A stretch of DNA of 64,000 nucleotides from Molossus alvarezi. Taxonomy: Eukaryota > Chordata > Mammalia > Chiroptera > Molossidae. The notes beneath the pieces are model-generated. The model ran no database searches. It saw only the letters and a list, made by a program, of their open reading frames with translations, and was not told where the DNA came from. The DNA is taken from contig CM073907.1 in the NCBI GenBank assembly GCA_037176705.1, positions 9,951,001-10,015,000 of the forward strand, written 5' to 3'. The first letter of the stretch is position 1; every line of letters starts with the position of its first letter. A program made the translations under genes and the position numbers. Shown piece by piece: positions 1 to 10,192 of this stretch.

Positions 1-210
1 TTTTTTTCCTTTATTGATTTTAGAGAGAGAGGAAGGGAGAGGGAGAGAGAGATAGAAACATCGATGAGAGAGAACATCAATGGCCGCCTCCTGCATGCCC
101 CCCACTGGGGATCAGGCCCACAACCTGGACATGTGCCCTGACCAGGAATCGAACCAGCAACCTCTTGGTGCATGGGTCAATGCTCAACCTCTGAGCCACA
201 CGGGCCGGAC
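1..210 (-). mobile_element. Ves-B SINE, cut by window start
   Basis: The minus strand reads a tRNA-like head ending near 210, a B box near 145-155, then the GA-rich body and T-rich tail at 1-60 as seen on the plus strand. The left edge lies at or beyond the window boundary, so the tail and its TSD cannot be checked. Small reading frames on both strands here come from the tRNA-like part and are not genes. Confidence 0.95.
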
Positions 211-549
211 GAGACTGCCTTCTCAAAATGGAACTATAACGCAAATACTGGAAAATCTTATACTTGAATTGCGCACATGGCCAAATTTTCACAAACTGGA
301 CATACCGGCACCTGTTTGTTAGGGAAAGACGAACTCATGGGAAAAGATCATAATAAATGTGATCACTCGCATGCGCTCTAACGTTTGAATTAGAAAACCT
401 CCAGGTGACTCAGAGGGCTTCCATTGAGGGCACTCAGTGGACTGGAGACCAGGAAACAGACTATGAATTTATTGGATCCAGCAAATTAGTTTATAGAAAG
501 GTTCAGAGCCCCATTTTTCTTCAAATGTCATATTCGAAGTAAAAAGATT
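211..549. other. unique sequence, nothing recognised
   Basis: No repeat, RNA gene or coding signature was seen between the first two Ves copies. Confidence 0.5.
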
Positions 550-559
550 CATGGTTCTT

Positions 560-783
560 GCCCTGACCAGTTTGGCTCAGCAGTTAGAGTGTTGGTCTGT
601 GGATGGAAGGGTTGTGGGTTTGATTCCCAGTCAAGGGCATGTACCTGGGTTGCAGGTTCGATCCTGGCCCCGGTTGGGGTCGTGTGGGAGGCCACCAATC
701 TATGTATCTCTATTTCCCTCCCTCCCTTCCACTCTATCTAAAAATTAATGGAGAAATGCCCTCGGGTAAGGATTCAAAAAATG
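560..783 (+). mobile_element. Ves-A SINE
   Basis: Head starts at 560, B-box region near 615-630, pyrimidine body near 705-735 and the CCTCGGGTAAGGAT end near 760-773. Imperfect TSD CATGGTTCTT at 550-559 and CATTGTTCTT at 784-793 (9 of 10). Several head substitutions suggest a moderately old copy. Confidence 0.93.
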
Positions 784-793
784 CATTGTTCTT

Positions 794-1594
794 TACACAT
801 CATTATTAAAGGCAAAAGTGGAATCATTTTCCACTCAATGTTTTTAAATAATAGAACCCACACCTACATAGAAACTTTTCTATCTGCCCTATTTGTGTGA
901 TGTAGACCTCAAGTAAAAAGGCATGTTTTCACACATAAAAATCAAACCCTGGGTTTTAACAATGCTTTAAATCTTTACCTGTATTACAAAAAAAATAATA
1001 CCGCGTTGATGGACTATCAATGAGGTTGGACGCTACAAGGCACTTACTAGACATCTGACTTTCTTCATTCATAAATTGCCTCTTTACCTATCTTCTTCTT
1101 GGACCTCTCTGCCTCCTTTATTGTTATTTATACACACACCGTTCCATTCTGCGGCTTGTATATCAATTTTGGTTTCATCTGTTGGACTGCAGAGAAGTTG
1201 GCTTTGCTTGGTTTCATTTGAGGTAGCCCAAGGTATCGGCCGCTTCCTTTTACGCCTTCTGAGCTTTACAACATGCTTCAAAAGCCCTTGTTGACCACAA
1301 GAACCAAGTTCCCAGGCTGTTTTCTCTGTACCCAGGGAAGGATGTGAATGAAGGCTCCCTCTCCGAGAGCCAATGGGCCGGAGGCCGAATCTGAGCACAG
1401 TGAAATCTGGCATCTTGGATCTCCTCTCTTGTGCTCTGAGGAGGGTCAGCCTGTCAGGAGCCCATGGTTATGACACTGTCACCTGGTCCCTTGTGGGCAC
1501 ATCCTGTACACACAGACATGGTTGGTACCCAAATGGATTTTTGCAGCAGTTCAGCCAAATGCATCAAAAACACCAGCTTTTAGTTTTCCTATCA
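794..1594. other. unique sequence, nothing recognised
   Basis: Contains short chance open frames on both strands (for example near 1084-1413) with no recognisable protein and no repeat I can name. Confidence 0.45.
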
Positions 1595-1607
1595 AGATGG
1601 TCCCTCT

Positions 1608-1835
1608 TGCCTGTCCCATATGCTCAATGATTAGCGCTGACTCATGCACCAAGAGATCGCTGGTTCGATTCCTGGTCAGGGCACATGCCCAGGTTGTGGG
1701 CCTGGTCCCCAGTAGGGGGGGCATGCAGGAGGCAGCCAATCGATGTTCTCTCTCATCGATGTTTCTCTCTCTCCCTCTCCCTTCCTCTCTTTCTAAAATC
1801 AATGAAGAAAAAAAATTTTTATTTTTTGTTTTAAA
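1608..1835 (+). mobile_element. Ves-B SINE with degraded head
   Basis: The A-box region is eroded, but the B box (TGGTTCGATTCC near 1660), the CCCCAGTAGGGG segment and the CT body are clear. TSD AGATGGTCCCTCT at 1595-1607 and AGATTGTCCCTCT at 1836-1848 (12 of 13). The run of seven G at 1715-1721 is longer than in other copies. Confidence 0.92.
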
Positions 1836-1848
1836 AGATTGTCCCTCT

Positions 1849-2693
1849 CCCTCCTGAATGCACTTGGCCAATATGAGGGTCACAGGTTTCCTGGAGAAGT
1901 GAAGGGCTCCCTTTCAAAGGCTTCGTGAAAGGGACCCTGTCAAGCAGCAGGACACCCGCTTGAGACGGCTGAGGACTCCGAAATGGGTTGTGCTCCTTTA
2001 AGGCTGGGGATGCCTTCCCTCAATGCGGAGATCCTGTCCCCCAGTAAACTAAGCAATTAATGTGTCTGTAATTTGTACCTAACCAAACAGAAAGGGTGCT
2101 GTTCTCCCATGTGACACGGAGACGAATTTTTCCTTAAAAACCAAGTTTCACGCTGTGACTACAATTAGTGTAATTGTCAGTTCCTCTCGAAAAACAAATA
2201 TGTATTAAGAGAAATGCCTGCATTTATGCCCTCCTCTGGTGTGAAAATGAGACAATCAAAATCTATTGTAATTACCTCAGTGATATTATAATTAGCAACG
2301 ATTAAGTTATTCCATGCTGCTTTTTCCCTCGTGGCTACAATTAAAAAAGTATATATCTTTCTATTGCACATTCCAGCTGATCATTTTACCTCGATACATG
2401 TCTGGTAAGTGGATAAATTAGGAGTAATTTTAAAGCACAACTCCGTTAAAACATACATCTTCCTATTTAACTGCCTTAACCCTGTAGTTACACCTGTGTT
2501 GCGGGTGCTTGGGACAAGAACACGTTCTCCCTGCTTTCTCGGTCAGACACCAAGCGTATTTTTAAATAGACAGCTCCAGAAAAGGGCTTTTTAGAAACTA
2601 CAGATATCCGAACGATAGGATGTATCATTCAGTTCGTGCCAGACAGGCCCACCTAGCTCCAAATCTCTGCAAAATTGGCAGGAAATGGTTTTT
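1849..2693. other. unique sequence, nothing recognised
   Basis: AT-rich in 2040-2480. No gene or named repeat seen. Confidence 0.45.
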
Positions 2694-2704
2694 AAAATCA
2701 ATGG

Positions 2705-2938
2705 TTGTCCTGGCCAGTTTTGCTCAGTGGTTAGAGCGTCAGCCTGCGGTCCAGAGAGACCCGGGTTCGGTTCCCGCTAAGGGCATGTACCTCGGTTGCA
2801 GTTTGTCCCTGGCCCTGGTTGGGTCGTGCGGGTGGCAGTCACTTGATGGGTCCCTTTCACGTCGATGTTTCTCTCTCTCCCTCCCGTTCTATCTGAAATA
2901 AAAAATGAAAAAATGTCCTCGGGTGAGGATGAAAAAAA
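2705..2938 (+). mobile_element. Ves-A SINE with clean TSD
   Basis: Head begins near 2707, near-intact B box (GGGTTCGGTTCC), CT body and CCTCGGGTGAGGAT end followed by an A tail. The TSD AAAATCAATGG at 2694-2704 and 2939-2949 is an exact match, indicating an undisturbed insertion. Confidence 0.96.
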
Positions 2939-3064
2939 AAAATCAATGGCTGAAAAGGCAGCCAGCTGTGCTAACAGAATGCGCAAAGGCCCTGGGGTAG
3001 ATGGATGTCTTTCTATTTGGGTTAGGGAAAGTGAATCAGGCCATAATTATATCTTTTTCTTTTA

Positions 3065-3260
3065 ATTGTTTTTTTATTGATTGAATTTTAGAGAGAGAGA
3101 GAGAAACATCGATGAGAGAGAACATCAATAGGCTGCCTCCTGCATGCCTCCCACTGGGGATCGGGCCCACAACCTGGGCATGTGCCCTGACCGGGAATCG
3201 AACCGGCGACTTCTTGCTGCATGGGTCAACCCTCAACCATGGAGCTACACCAGCCAGGCA
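3065..3260 (-). mobile_element. Ves-B SINE
   Basis: Minus-strand head ends near 3259 and the GA tract is at 3091-3118. The plus strand shows the TTTATTGATT tail end near 3072-3081. No convincing TSD seen. Confidence 0.93.
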
Positions 3261-3344
3261 TTAGTATGTCTCTTCTGTATTACATATATCTTTCTTTTTC
3301 TCAAAGATAACTTCCACGCCATCTCTTCCTACTTATGATTGATG

Positions 3345-3592
3345 GGGAAAAAATGAGACAAATACCATATGGTTTCACTTATATGTGGAATCTAAAACCC
3401 AAACAAATAAACAAAACAAATACAGACTCCCAGAGACACAGACCAAAGGGATAGTTGCCAGGGATGTGGGGAGGTAACGGGAGAAAAGGTAAAGGGCATA
3501 TGGTTGATGATATTGTGATAACAGACTTTATTCTGGTAATTATGCTGACAGAGGATGACTGGAATTGGTGGGGTGACCACATTGTAAGGTAT
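3345..3592 (+). mobile_element. L1 3' end, left part of an interrupted copy
   Basis: The segment with TTTCACTTATATGTGGAATCT (3374 onward) and the following G-rich stretch is typical of the mammalian L1 end of ORF2 and 3' UTR. It is cut at 3592 by two Ves copies and resumes at 4002. Short open frames here are relics, not genes. Confidence 0.82.
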
Positions 3593-3605
3593 AAAAATAT
3601 TGAAT

Positions 3606-3776
3606 GGCCCGGTTGGTGTGGCTCAATGGTTGAGTGTCGACCCATGCACCAAGAGGTTGCCGGTTCGATTCCTGGTCAGGGCACATGCCCGGGTTGTGAG
3701 CTCGATCCCCAGTGGGGGGCATGCAGGAGGCAGCAGATCTAAAATATCAATACAAACATATTTAAAAAAAATAAAA
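3606..3776 (+). mobile_element. Ves-B SINE, 3'-truncated, first of a doublet
   Basis: Complete tRNA-like half, but the CT body is missing after GGAGGCAGCAG (about 3740) and is replaced by an A-rich tail up to 3776. The outer TSD AAAAATATTGAAT lies at 3593-3605 and recurs only after the second Ves copy at 3989-4001, so the pair now behaves as one unit inside the L1. Confidence 0.93.
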
Positions 3777-3779
3777 TAG

Positions 3780-3988
3780 TCCGGCCCGCATGGCTCAGTG
3801 GTTGAGCATTGACCCATGCACCAAGAGGTCACCGGTTTGATTCCCGGTCAGGGCACATGCCCAGGTTGTGAGCCCGATCCCCAATGGGGGGCATGCAGGA
3901 GGAGGCCAATCAATGTTCTCGCTCATCAATATTTCTCTCTCTCTCTTTCTCTCTCTCCCCCTTACTCTCTCTCTAAAATCAATAAAGA
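3780..3988 (+). mobile_element. Ves-B SINE, second of a doublet
   Basis: Full-length copy with head near 3780, CT body 3934-3974 and TCTAAAATCAATAAAG end. It starts directly in the A-rich tail of the preceding copy. Its right-hand TSD matches the left TSD of the pair. Confidence 0.95.
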
Positions 3989-4001
3989 AAAAATATTGAA
4001 T

Positions 4002-4080
4002 CATTAGATTGAACACTTGAAACTAACATAACATTTTATAAGTTTAAGATTGTATACCAACTATATTTCATAAAAAAACG
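4002..4080 (+). mobile_element. L1 3' end, right part of an interrupted copy
   Basis: Continues the L1 3' UTR (CACTTGAAACTAACATAACA region) after the Ves doublet and ends in an A-rich stretch near 4070-4077. Confidence 0.78.
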
Positions 4081-4214
4081 AGTTCATGAGATAATGAAGA
4101 TTTCATTGCAACTTCAGGCTTGACTGACTTTGGGAGGCAAGAGGTGTGGTTTTATTCATTTCAAACATCTAAAGCCAAACAGACTCATGCTTCCATAAAC
4201 GTAATTACCAGAGT

Positions 4215-4430
4215 TTTGATTTTATAAGTTGATTTTTGGAGAGAGAGGAGGAAGAGAGAGAAAGAGAAACATCGATGAGAGAGAAAGATGGATCAGCTAC
4301 CTCCCGCAAGCCTCCCACGGGGGATCATTGAGCCCAGGCATGTGCCCTGACTGGGAATCAAACAGCAACCTTTTGGTTCACAGGGCGACACCCAGCCCAC
4401 ACAGCGCCCTGGCCAGGGCTAGAGCTTTGA
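4215..4430 (-). mobile_element. Ves-D SINE, diverged
   Basis: The minus strand shows a GCCCTGGCCAGGGC head near 4430, degraded A and B boxes and a GA tract at 4240-4285. Internal deletions and substitutions mark it as older than the neighbouring Ves-B copies. Confidence 0.85.
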
Positions 4431-5699
4431 CAAGTCCCCAAACTTGTGTTTCCTTTGAAACATTTGTAATAATCTTTCTCCAGAGGGACATACTCTGCAA
4501 CTTTGAGAGAAGTGGCAGAAACACATTTTTTTTCCATTGCAATCACTAACCAGTTTTTCTGGTTAACTTTTCCCTTATCTATGATTTTCGTCATAGAACA
4601 AGAGCAACATGTACAATGCACTTTGTGGATGTCCAGGGACGATGACAAGGGAGATTCTCTCCAGATCGCGGGGTCTCAGGCTTGGCAATTTTGCAGGGTC
4701 TGCCATTCCCTGGGGCTGAGGGTGGAGAAAAAGCTTAAACAGGGTTTAGTTGCTCCATTTCCCAGGAAAGATGACCGAAGCAGGAAATAACATTGATCTG
4801 GGAAAGAACAGAAGCATGTGGGCTCTTCCAGAATGTTCTTCTCAAGTGCCGCGGGACTTGGAGAAGCTCAGGCCATGGAAAGACCAGAGCAGGAAGCAGG
4901 AGAGCAGGACTCACAGGACTGCAGAGGGACCATGCCCACCTGTGACATCATTCCAAGCAGAGTTACAGTCACACACTCACACGCACGCACACTGGATGTG
5001 AGCAGAGGCGTTTTGCAGACCCAGATCCTATAAAATCCCTAATCTTAATGATGAACCTGTTGAACCCCCACAGTGGTATGAATCGCCTTTCCCATTATTG
5101 TCAGTCCTCCCTTGCTGGTGGCATTTGGGGAGTGGAAAGCTGGACCCCCAGGATGCCCAGCGGTGCCTGTTTACCAAGCAGTACCCTCGGGAGTCCGCTG
5201 TTGGACGCGTGGCTGGCTCTGAATACCCATCACCCCTCCACAGCTCCGCTCATGCGAATGTGTCAAATGCTTCTGTCTACTGGTCTGTTGAAGCGATTTT
5301 GGTTCAGTGGACCTCGCTCTGCGGGAGCAGTGAAGCTGGAGCTTGGGGAAGAGGAGAGTTCTGCCTTCTTGTGCTTTCGAAGTAACATGACAGGGGCGGG
5401 GGGTGAGCCAGACTAGGACACACTTGATGAGTCCACCTGGTCTGGTGGGACACGGTTGATTTCGAGCCAGTGAAAGGGTCAGACACGTCCATGGAAGTTC
5501 TAGGAAGGATGTCTCCTCCTTCCAGATGAGTCCTTCCCCATCACCTGCTCCTACTGCAGGATTTGCCCTGACTGCCCATGTTCCCAGGCTCCCCCCATTC
5601 ATTTCTCTGTGTGTTAGGCGTTGCTCAATCAAAAGCACACTACACAGCTGAAGCCTCCTGTCCTGCACAACAAACGTTCTCTTAGCCTTCGAGTTACTA
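4431..5699. other. unique sequence with chance open frames
   Basis: Relatively GC-rich at 4640-5660. A minus-strand open frame of about 165 codons (5171-5668) and plus-strand frames of 122 and 95 codons overlap one another. None shows a recognisable domain, and the repertoire of residues looks random. A short CA-rich run lies at 4969-4992. Confidence 0.4.
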
Positions 5700-6025
5700 T
5701 GGCCTGAATGCTTGTGTCCACCCCAAAGTCACGTGTTGAAACCTGACCCCCAGGGTGATGGTAGTAGGAGGAGGGGCCTTCTGGAGGTGTTTAGGTCATG
5801 AAGGTGGAGCCCTCCTTAGTGGGATTTGTGCTCGTATCAAAGACACTCAGGGGGATACAAAGACCCTCCTTCCTCCAGGTGAGATTAGAGCGAAAAGTCA
5901 GCCATGTATGAGGAAGCAAATCTCACCAAATGTGAAATCTGCTGGGACTATGATCTTGGGCTTCCCAGCCTCCAAAACTGTGAGATTAATGTGTATTATT
6001 TATAAACCACCCAAACAGACTGACG
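5698..6025 (+). mobile_element. ERVL-MaLR solo LTR (MLT1/MST-like)
   Basis: Shows the ordered MaLR landmarks: ACTATGGCCTGAATG start, GTTGAAACCTGACCCCCAG, GGTGATGGTAGTAGGAGG, AGGTCATGAAGGTGGAGCC, and the CTTCCCAGCCTCCAAAACTG end region at 5958-5980. No internal retroviral sequence flanks it, so it is a solo LTR. The matching landmarks at 12.35 and 27.2 kb are further copies of the same broad family. Confidence 0.85.
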
Positions 6026-6172
6026 TACAAGTCCACACCTAATATAATTAGGGCGATCTGTGTCTCATTTCTCTGTACACAATCTAGACTGAATTCATTC
6101 AACTTTTTTTAAACTTTGAATGTCATATCTGAAAAATGCCCTCCCAATTATTTCTCAAATGAGACATGGCAT

Positions 6173-6236
6173 AGTGAATGAATGAATAAATGAATGAATG
6201 AATGAATGAATGAACAAACGTAAGAATGAATGAATC
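6173..6236. repeat. (GAAT)n microsatellite, interrupted
   Basis: Tandem GAAT units with several single-base interruptions. Confidence 0.95.
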
Positions 6237-6389
6237 TGAACACACCACTCTAGACGTTGTTGGACTAACGACAGAAGTATAGTACACTATAGTATAGAAG
6301 TGAAGTCAGACTATTGTAGTTTTGGTTTTGGATACACCGGTTTTTAAATAAAATCCTATTAGTAGACTGTAATGTCTAACATGTATTAG

Positions 6390-6592
6390 CTTTCAGGCCA
6401 GATGACCTGGGTTTGAATCCTGGCTTTGCCATATATTGTTATGTGTGGCCTGGGTTTTCTCAATGATAAAGATAAAGATAATGATATTCAATTCATTGGT
6501 GTGATTCAGAAACAAACTAATGTACATACTTTTTGAATAGTGCCTGATACATGGAAATTATTCAATAAATATTAGCTATGAATATTGTCCTA
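6390..6592 (+). mobile_element. MIR SINE
   Basis: Core CCTGGGTTTGAATCCTGGCT at 6408-6427, and the 3' end AGTGCCTGATACATGG...CAATAAATATTAGCTAT at 6539-6578, are in MIR order with the usual spacing. This is an old pan-mammalian SINE. Confidence 0.88.
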
Positions 6593-6959
6593 GGAAACAA
6601 TTATTTCTTCTCTGGTTTTGCTCTCCAAACAACACTGTTTCATCTTGATAAATTCAACCTATTAATTTAGCCCATTGCTACCTTTGGGGATGGCCACTGT
6701 CACCCCATCCACGAGCGACCTGTCCCCAGCTTTTGTTAACTCTGAATTTGAGTAGGGTTAGAGGTACTTTTTCCTTCTCCTAAATTCTCATCATGTGTTT
6801 GCATGCACTCATGCTATTAAAGTTTTAATAATGACGATTAAGTATTGCTTTGCACTGTTATCACTGGTTTTGGATCATCTACCTATCACTTTGAAGACTG
6901 CAGTGAGCTCAGGAAATTCTTCTCTGCACCTTCCCCAAGGGCAGCCTCTTGCCTGTGGA

Positions 6960-7460
6960 TAACTTTTAAATTTTTGTTGAACTATTTACAATCGCTAAGA
7001 TCTGTAAACAGCCCAAGTGTCCATCAGTAGATGAGTGGATAAAAAAGCTGTGGTACATGTACGCAATGGAATACTATGCAGCCATAAGAAAGATCTCTCA
7101 CCCTTTGAGATGACATGGAGGGACCTGGAGAGTATTATCCTAAGTGAAACAAGCCGATCAGAGAAAAACAATCACATGATCTCACTTATTTGTGGAATAT
7201 AATGAACAAAACAAACTGATGAACAAAATAGACCCAGAAACATAGAAGTAGGGTATAGACTGACAAACCTCAGTATAGGGGGTGGCGGGGGAGGGAAGAG
7301 ATAAACCACAGAATTTATATGCATGTACGTGTAACCATGGACATAGACAACAATGCTGAGGATGGGGTGGGGTGGGGGATTGGGAAGAGGGTGTACATCT
7401 GTAACAAAAATAAATTAATAAAAATAATTAAAAATAAATAAACAAATAAATAAGATTTTT
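6960..7460 (+). mobile_element. L1 3' end with A-rich tail
   Basis: Contains the L1 ORF2-terminal block (CCATCAGTAGATGAGTGGAT, GGAATACTATGCAGCCATAA), then TCTCACTTATTTGTGGAAT, then a G-rich 3' UTR (7277-7392) and an A-rich tail (7408-7455). 5'-truncated and without coding capacity. Confidence 0.9.
7364..7384 (+). other. G-quadruplex motif in L1 3' UTR
   Basis: Four G runs (4, 4, 5 and 3) are separated by loops of one, one and three bases. The position inside the G-rich part of an L1 3' UTR agrees with the polypurine tract known in that part of L1. Confidence 0.7.
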
Positions 7461-8943
7461 GTTGAACTAATTAATGTCAATTCACTTTCATTTTGTCCAA
7501 GGTATTCATTCATCTCTGAATTCATTGATTCTAAAGCACACCCCATGAGGAACCTTTAATCTGTTGCTCAGTTACCTAGTTATTTACTATAATCTGGAAC
7601 AGAAACCCAAGCGTGATGAAACACATTATCGAAATGGTCACGATCTCAGCCTTGCAGTTGGTAGAGACCATATAACCCAAAGGATCTCAGTTCAATTGCG
7701 GCAGGCATTCCATAAATATTTGCTGAATAACACGCAAACAATGCTAATTAGTGTTTGTTTCGCAAAAAAAAAATATGATGGAGAAATGAATATTTATTTA
7801 TGTGAGTTTGTAAATATTTTAACATGCATGCTATGTACATACAACACTAGCTTTATGACAAAAGACTGGTTCTTGGTTATGTGACCTTGAAGTGATACTG
7901 GAAATTAATCAGAGTGATATTCAATTAATCAGACTAATGTCTCCTAAACTGTCTCAGCAATGGATCCAGCATATATTTTATGGTATATATTTTATATAAA
8001 TATAATATATCTTTATATAGAGAGGACAAGAGAATGATGTCTGTTATAAAAATATGTTCAGTGAAAAGTTACTTTTATGATTCAATCCTGATAGAATAAA
8101 GAATAGCTTTGTCTCAAACATATTCTGAATAAGATTTAATGTATAGTTTATGGACAATAATACTGTAAGTATGTAATGTATAAATATCATTACAATAGCA
8201 ACTATGTTATAATATGTAAATGTACCAAAGTTACAGGCTGCAACCCTTAAATGTATGTGTTACAAGTTTACCCAATAAAAAGACAATGTATTCAAATAAT
8301 ACAGTGGAAATAAAAAAAAAACACATTCTAAAAAGAAAATACAGCTTCCAATTAGAAATCTTCCCTTTCATAGTCTGTGGAAATTTTTTCAGATCCCTGA
8401 CTCTACCAATTTCTCAAAATAGGTTTGTCTGAGAGAAACAGACTGGAGAATTCGAGTTTCTTTCTTGCTAATAAGACTTATGAGTAATAACCACGGGGCT
8501 CTCGGTTGAAGAGTGGTTAGCCTGATCTGCCTACAGCAGAAATCAATGTGAAGAGAAGGAAAGAAAATGCACAAAGAAAGGAGGAAAAAAATTACAGTGA
8601 CTTCTTCTCGCTCTGACCCTCCGAGTCAGCACACCATTTTTTCGTTCTCTACCCCAGGACCATAATGTGTTTCTTCCAATCAAGGTTTATGCTGCAAATT
8701 GTTTTTAGATCCTTAAAGAAATTCAACTGAAGCAGTATATAACCTTTCTACTTTCGAGCCTGAAAGCACTAACTTCCTTGCTAGGTTTTACTTTTATGTC
8801 TATACACAGGAATGCCTCATGACCAGGACATGTGTACGATCATCAGTACTTTGTGTGTCGCTGTGTCAAGGCACCTTTAATACTGCCTGGCAGAGGTGTA
8901 TTTACATGTGTCTCACCATGTACATGGTCAGCTCCATAGCAGC
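7461..8943. other. AT-rich unique sequence
   Basis: Very AT-rich at 7930-8320 (runs of TATATTTTATATAAATATAA type). A MIR/L2-like fragment may lie near 7680-7730 (CATAAATATTTGCTGAATAA), but this is weak. No gene seen. Confidence 0.45.
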
Positions 8944-8960
8944 AGGGACATAGCTTTTCC

Positions 8961-9193
8961 TTTCTTTCCTTTTTCCCCCCTTTATTAATTTTAGAGAGAG
9001 AGGAAGGAAGGAAGGAAGAGGGAGAGAGAGAGAGAGAGACATCGATGAGAGAGAACATTGATTGGCTGCCTCCTGCATGCCCCCCACTGGGGATCAGACC
9101 CACAAACTGGGCATGTGTCCTGACCAGGAATAGAACTGGTGACCTCTTGGTGCATGGGTCAATCCTTAACCACTGAGCCACACCGGCCTGGCC
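8961..9193 (-). mobile_element. Ves-B SINE with TSD
   Basis: Minus-strand head ends at 9193, GA/GGAA tract at 8993-9040. TSD AGGGACATAGCTTTTCC at 8944-8960 and AGGGACATACCTTTTCC at 9194-9210 (16 of 17). Confidence 0.96.
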
Positions 9194-9234
9194 AGGGACA
9201 TACCTTTTCCTGTCTTATGTTCTAACTCCTTTTT

Positions 9235-9350
9235 AACTTCCTCAAGTGTGTTCCCTGGACTAGCAGCTTCAGCGTCAACCAGAAGCTTTTGGAAATACTG
9301 CATCTTGGGTCCCAGCTCAAGACTGCATTTAGCAAGATTCCAGGCCATTC
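9235..9350. mobile_element. hAT-Charlie fragment, MER5A-like
   Basis: TGTTCCCTGGACTAGCAGCT and the following TCAGCGTCAACCAGAAGC match the order of a MER5A-type non-autonomous DNA transposon. Terminal repeats are not preserved, so orientation is left open. Confidence 0.5.
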
Positions 9351-9734
9351 CCGTGCACAGAGCATCATGGAGAAACAGTACTCCGATGACGCACAGATCC
9401 TGCCATGGGAAAGATGTTTAGGCTGTGTGTCCTGGGTGACTAACTGACGTGTTGTACCTCTTCAGCCATAATGGGAGGATACTGTAACTCTCCTACCTGC
9501 CACTCTTACCCACTCAGTTCTTTGAGGGCTATTTTATTTGTTTATCTTTTGGTCCTCTGGGAGCCATTCGATCCGTGATGAACCAATAAACTCAGTGCCC
9601 TGGCTAGAGTCAATCAGTTTCATCTACTACTTCCTGTGTTGTGACTACTGTGATGACTGCTATGTTTGTAACTCCAGTGATAACACCAGATGGGCAATCT
9701 CTTCCCGGCAAATACTGTCCAGGATTTATGTGTA

Positions 9735-9808
9735 CCTGGCACCCAGCAGAGAAGAAAAGCCACAGCAGGTGCTCAGGAAAGGTTCATTGAATGAATGCGT
9801 GAAGTGTA
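9735..9808 (+). mobile_element. L2-like 3' end fragment
   Basis: CCTGGCACCCAGCAGAG, GGTGCTCAGGAAAGG and TTCATTGAATGAATG resemble the L2 3' terminus. Short and diverged. Confidence 0.4.
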
Positions 9809-9982
9809 GCCTGTTACATGCATGATCTACACAACCATCCAATGAAAGAAATATAATTATCATCATGTCCTTTTAGAAATGTACGCTACTAACTGGTTTT
9901 TATGCGTTTTACTCTTTAGTAACATAAACCGAGCACAGACCACTTGACTCCATAGACCTCTCGCTTTCTATTCTTTTTAAAA

Positions 9983-10192
9983 ATATGTTTTGATTGCTTT
10001 TTTAGAGAGAGAAGAAGGGAGAGAGAAATAGAAACATCGATGTGACAGAAAAACATCGAGTGGTTGCCACCCGCACGACCCAACCAGGGCCGGGGATAAA
10101 CTACAACTGAGGTACGTGCCCTTAGCGGGAACCGAACCCGGGTCTCTCTGGACCGCAGGCCAACGCTCTAACCGCTGAGTCAAACCGGCTGA
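9983..10192 (-). mobile_element. Ves-A SINE, short tail
   Basis: Well-preserved tRNA-like half on the minus strand (B box near 10128-10140), GA body 10006-10030. The CCTCGGGTGAGGAT end is missing, so the copy is 3'-truncated or diverged there. No clear TSD. Confidence 0.93.

Noticed and set aside
5171..5668. 165-codon minus-strand open frame in unique DNA
   Set aside because: No recognisable domain, overlapping frames of similar quality on the other strand, and no splice or promoter context. Most likely chance in a GC-richer stretch.
5698..6025. Endogenous retrovirus with internal genes
   Set aside because: None of the MaLR or ERVL LTRs here is flanked by gag, pol or env-like sequence. All appear to be solo LTRs.
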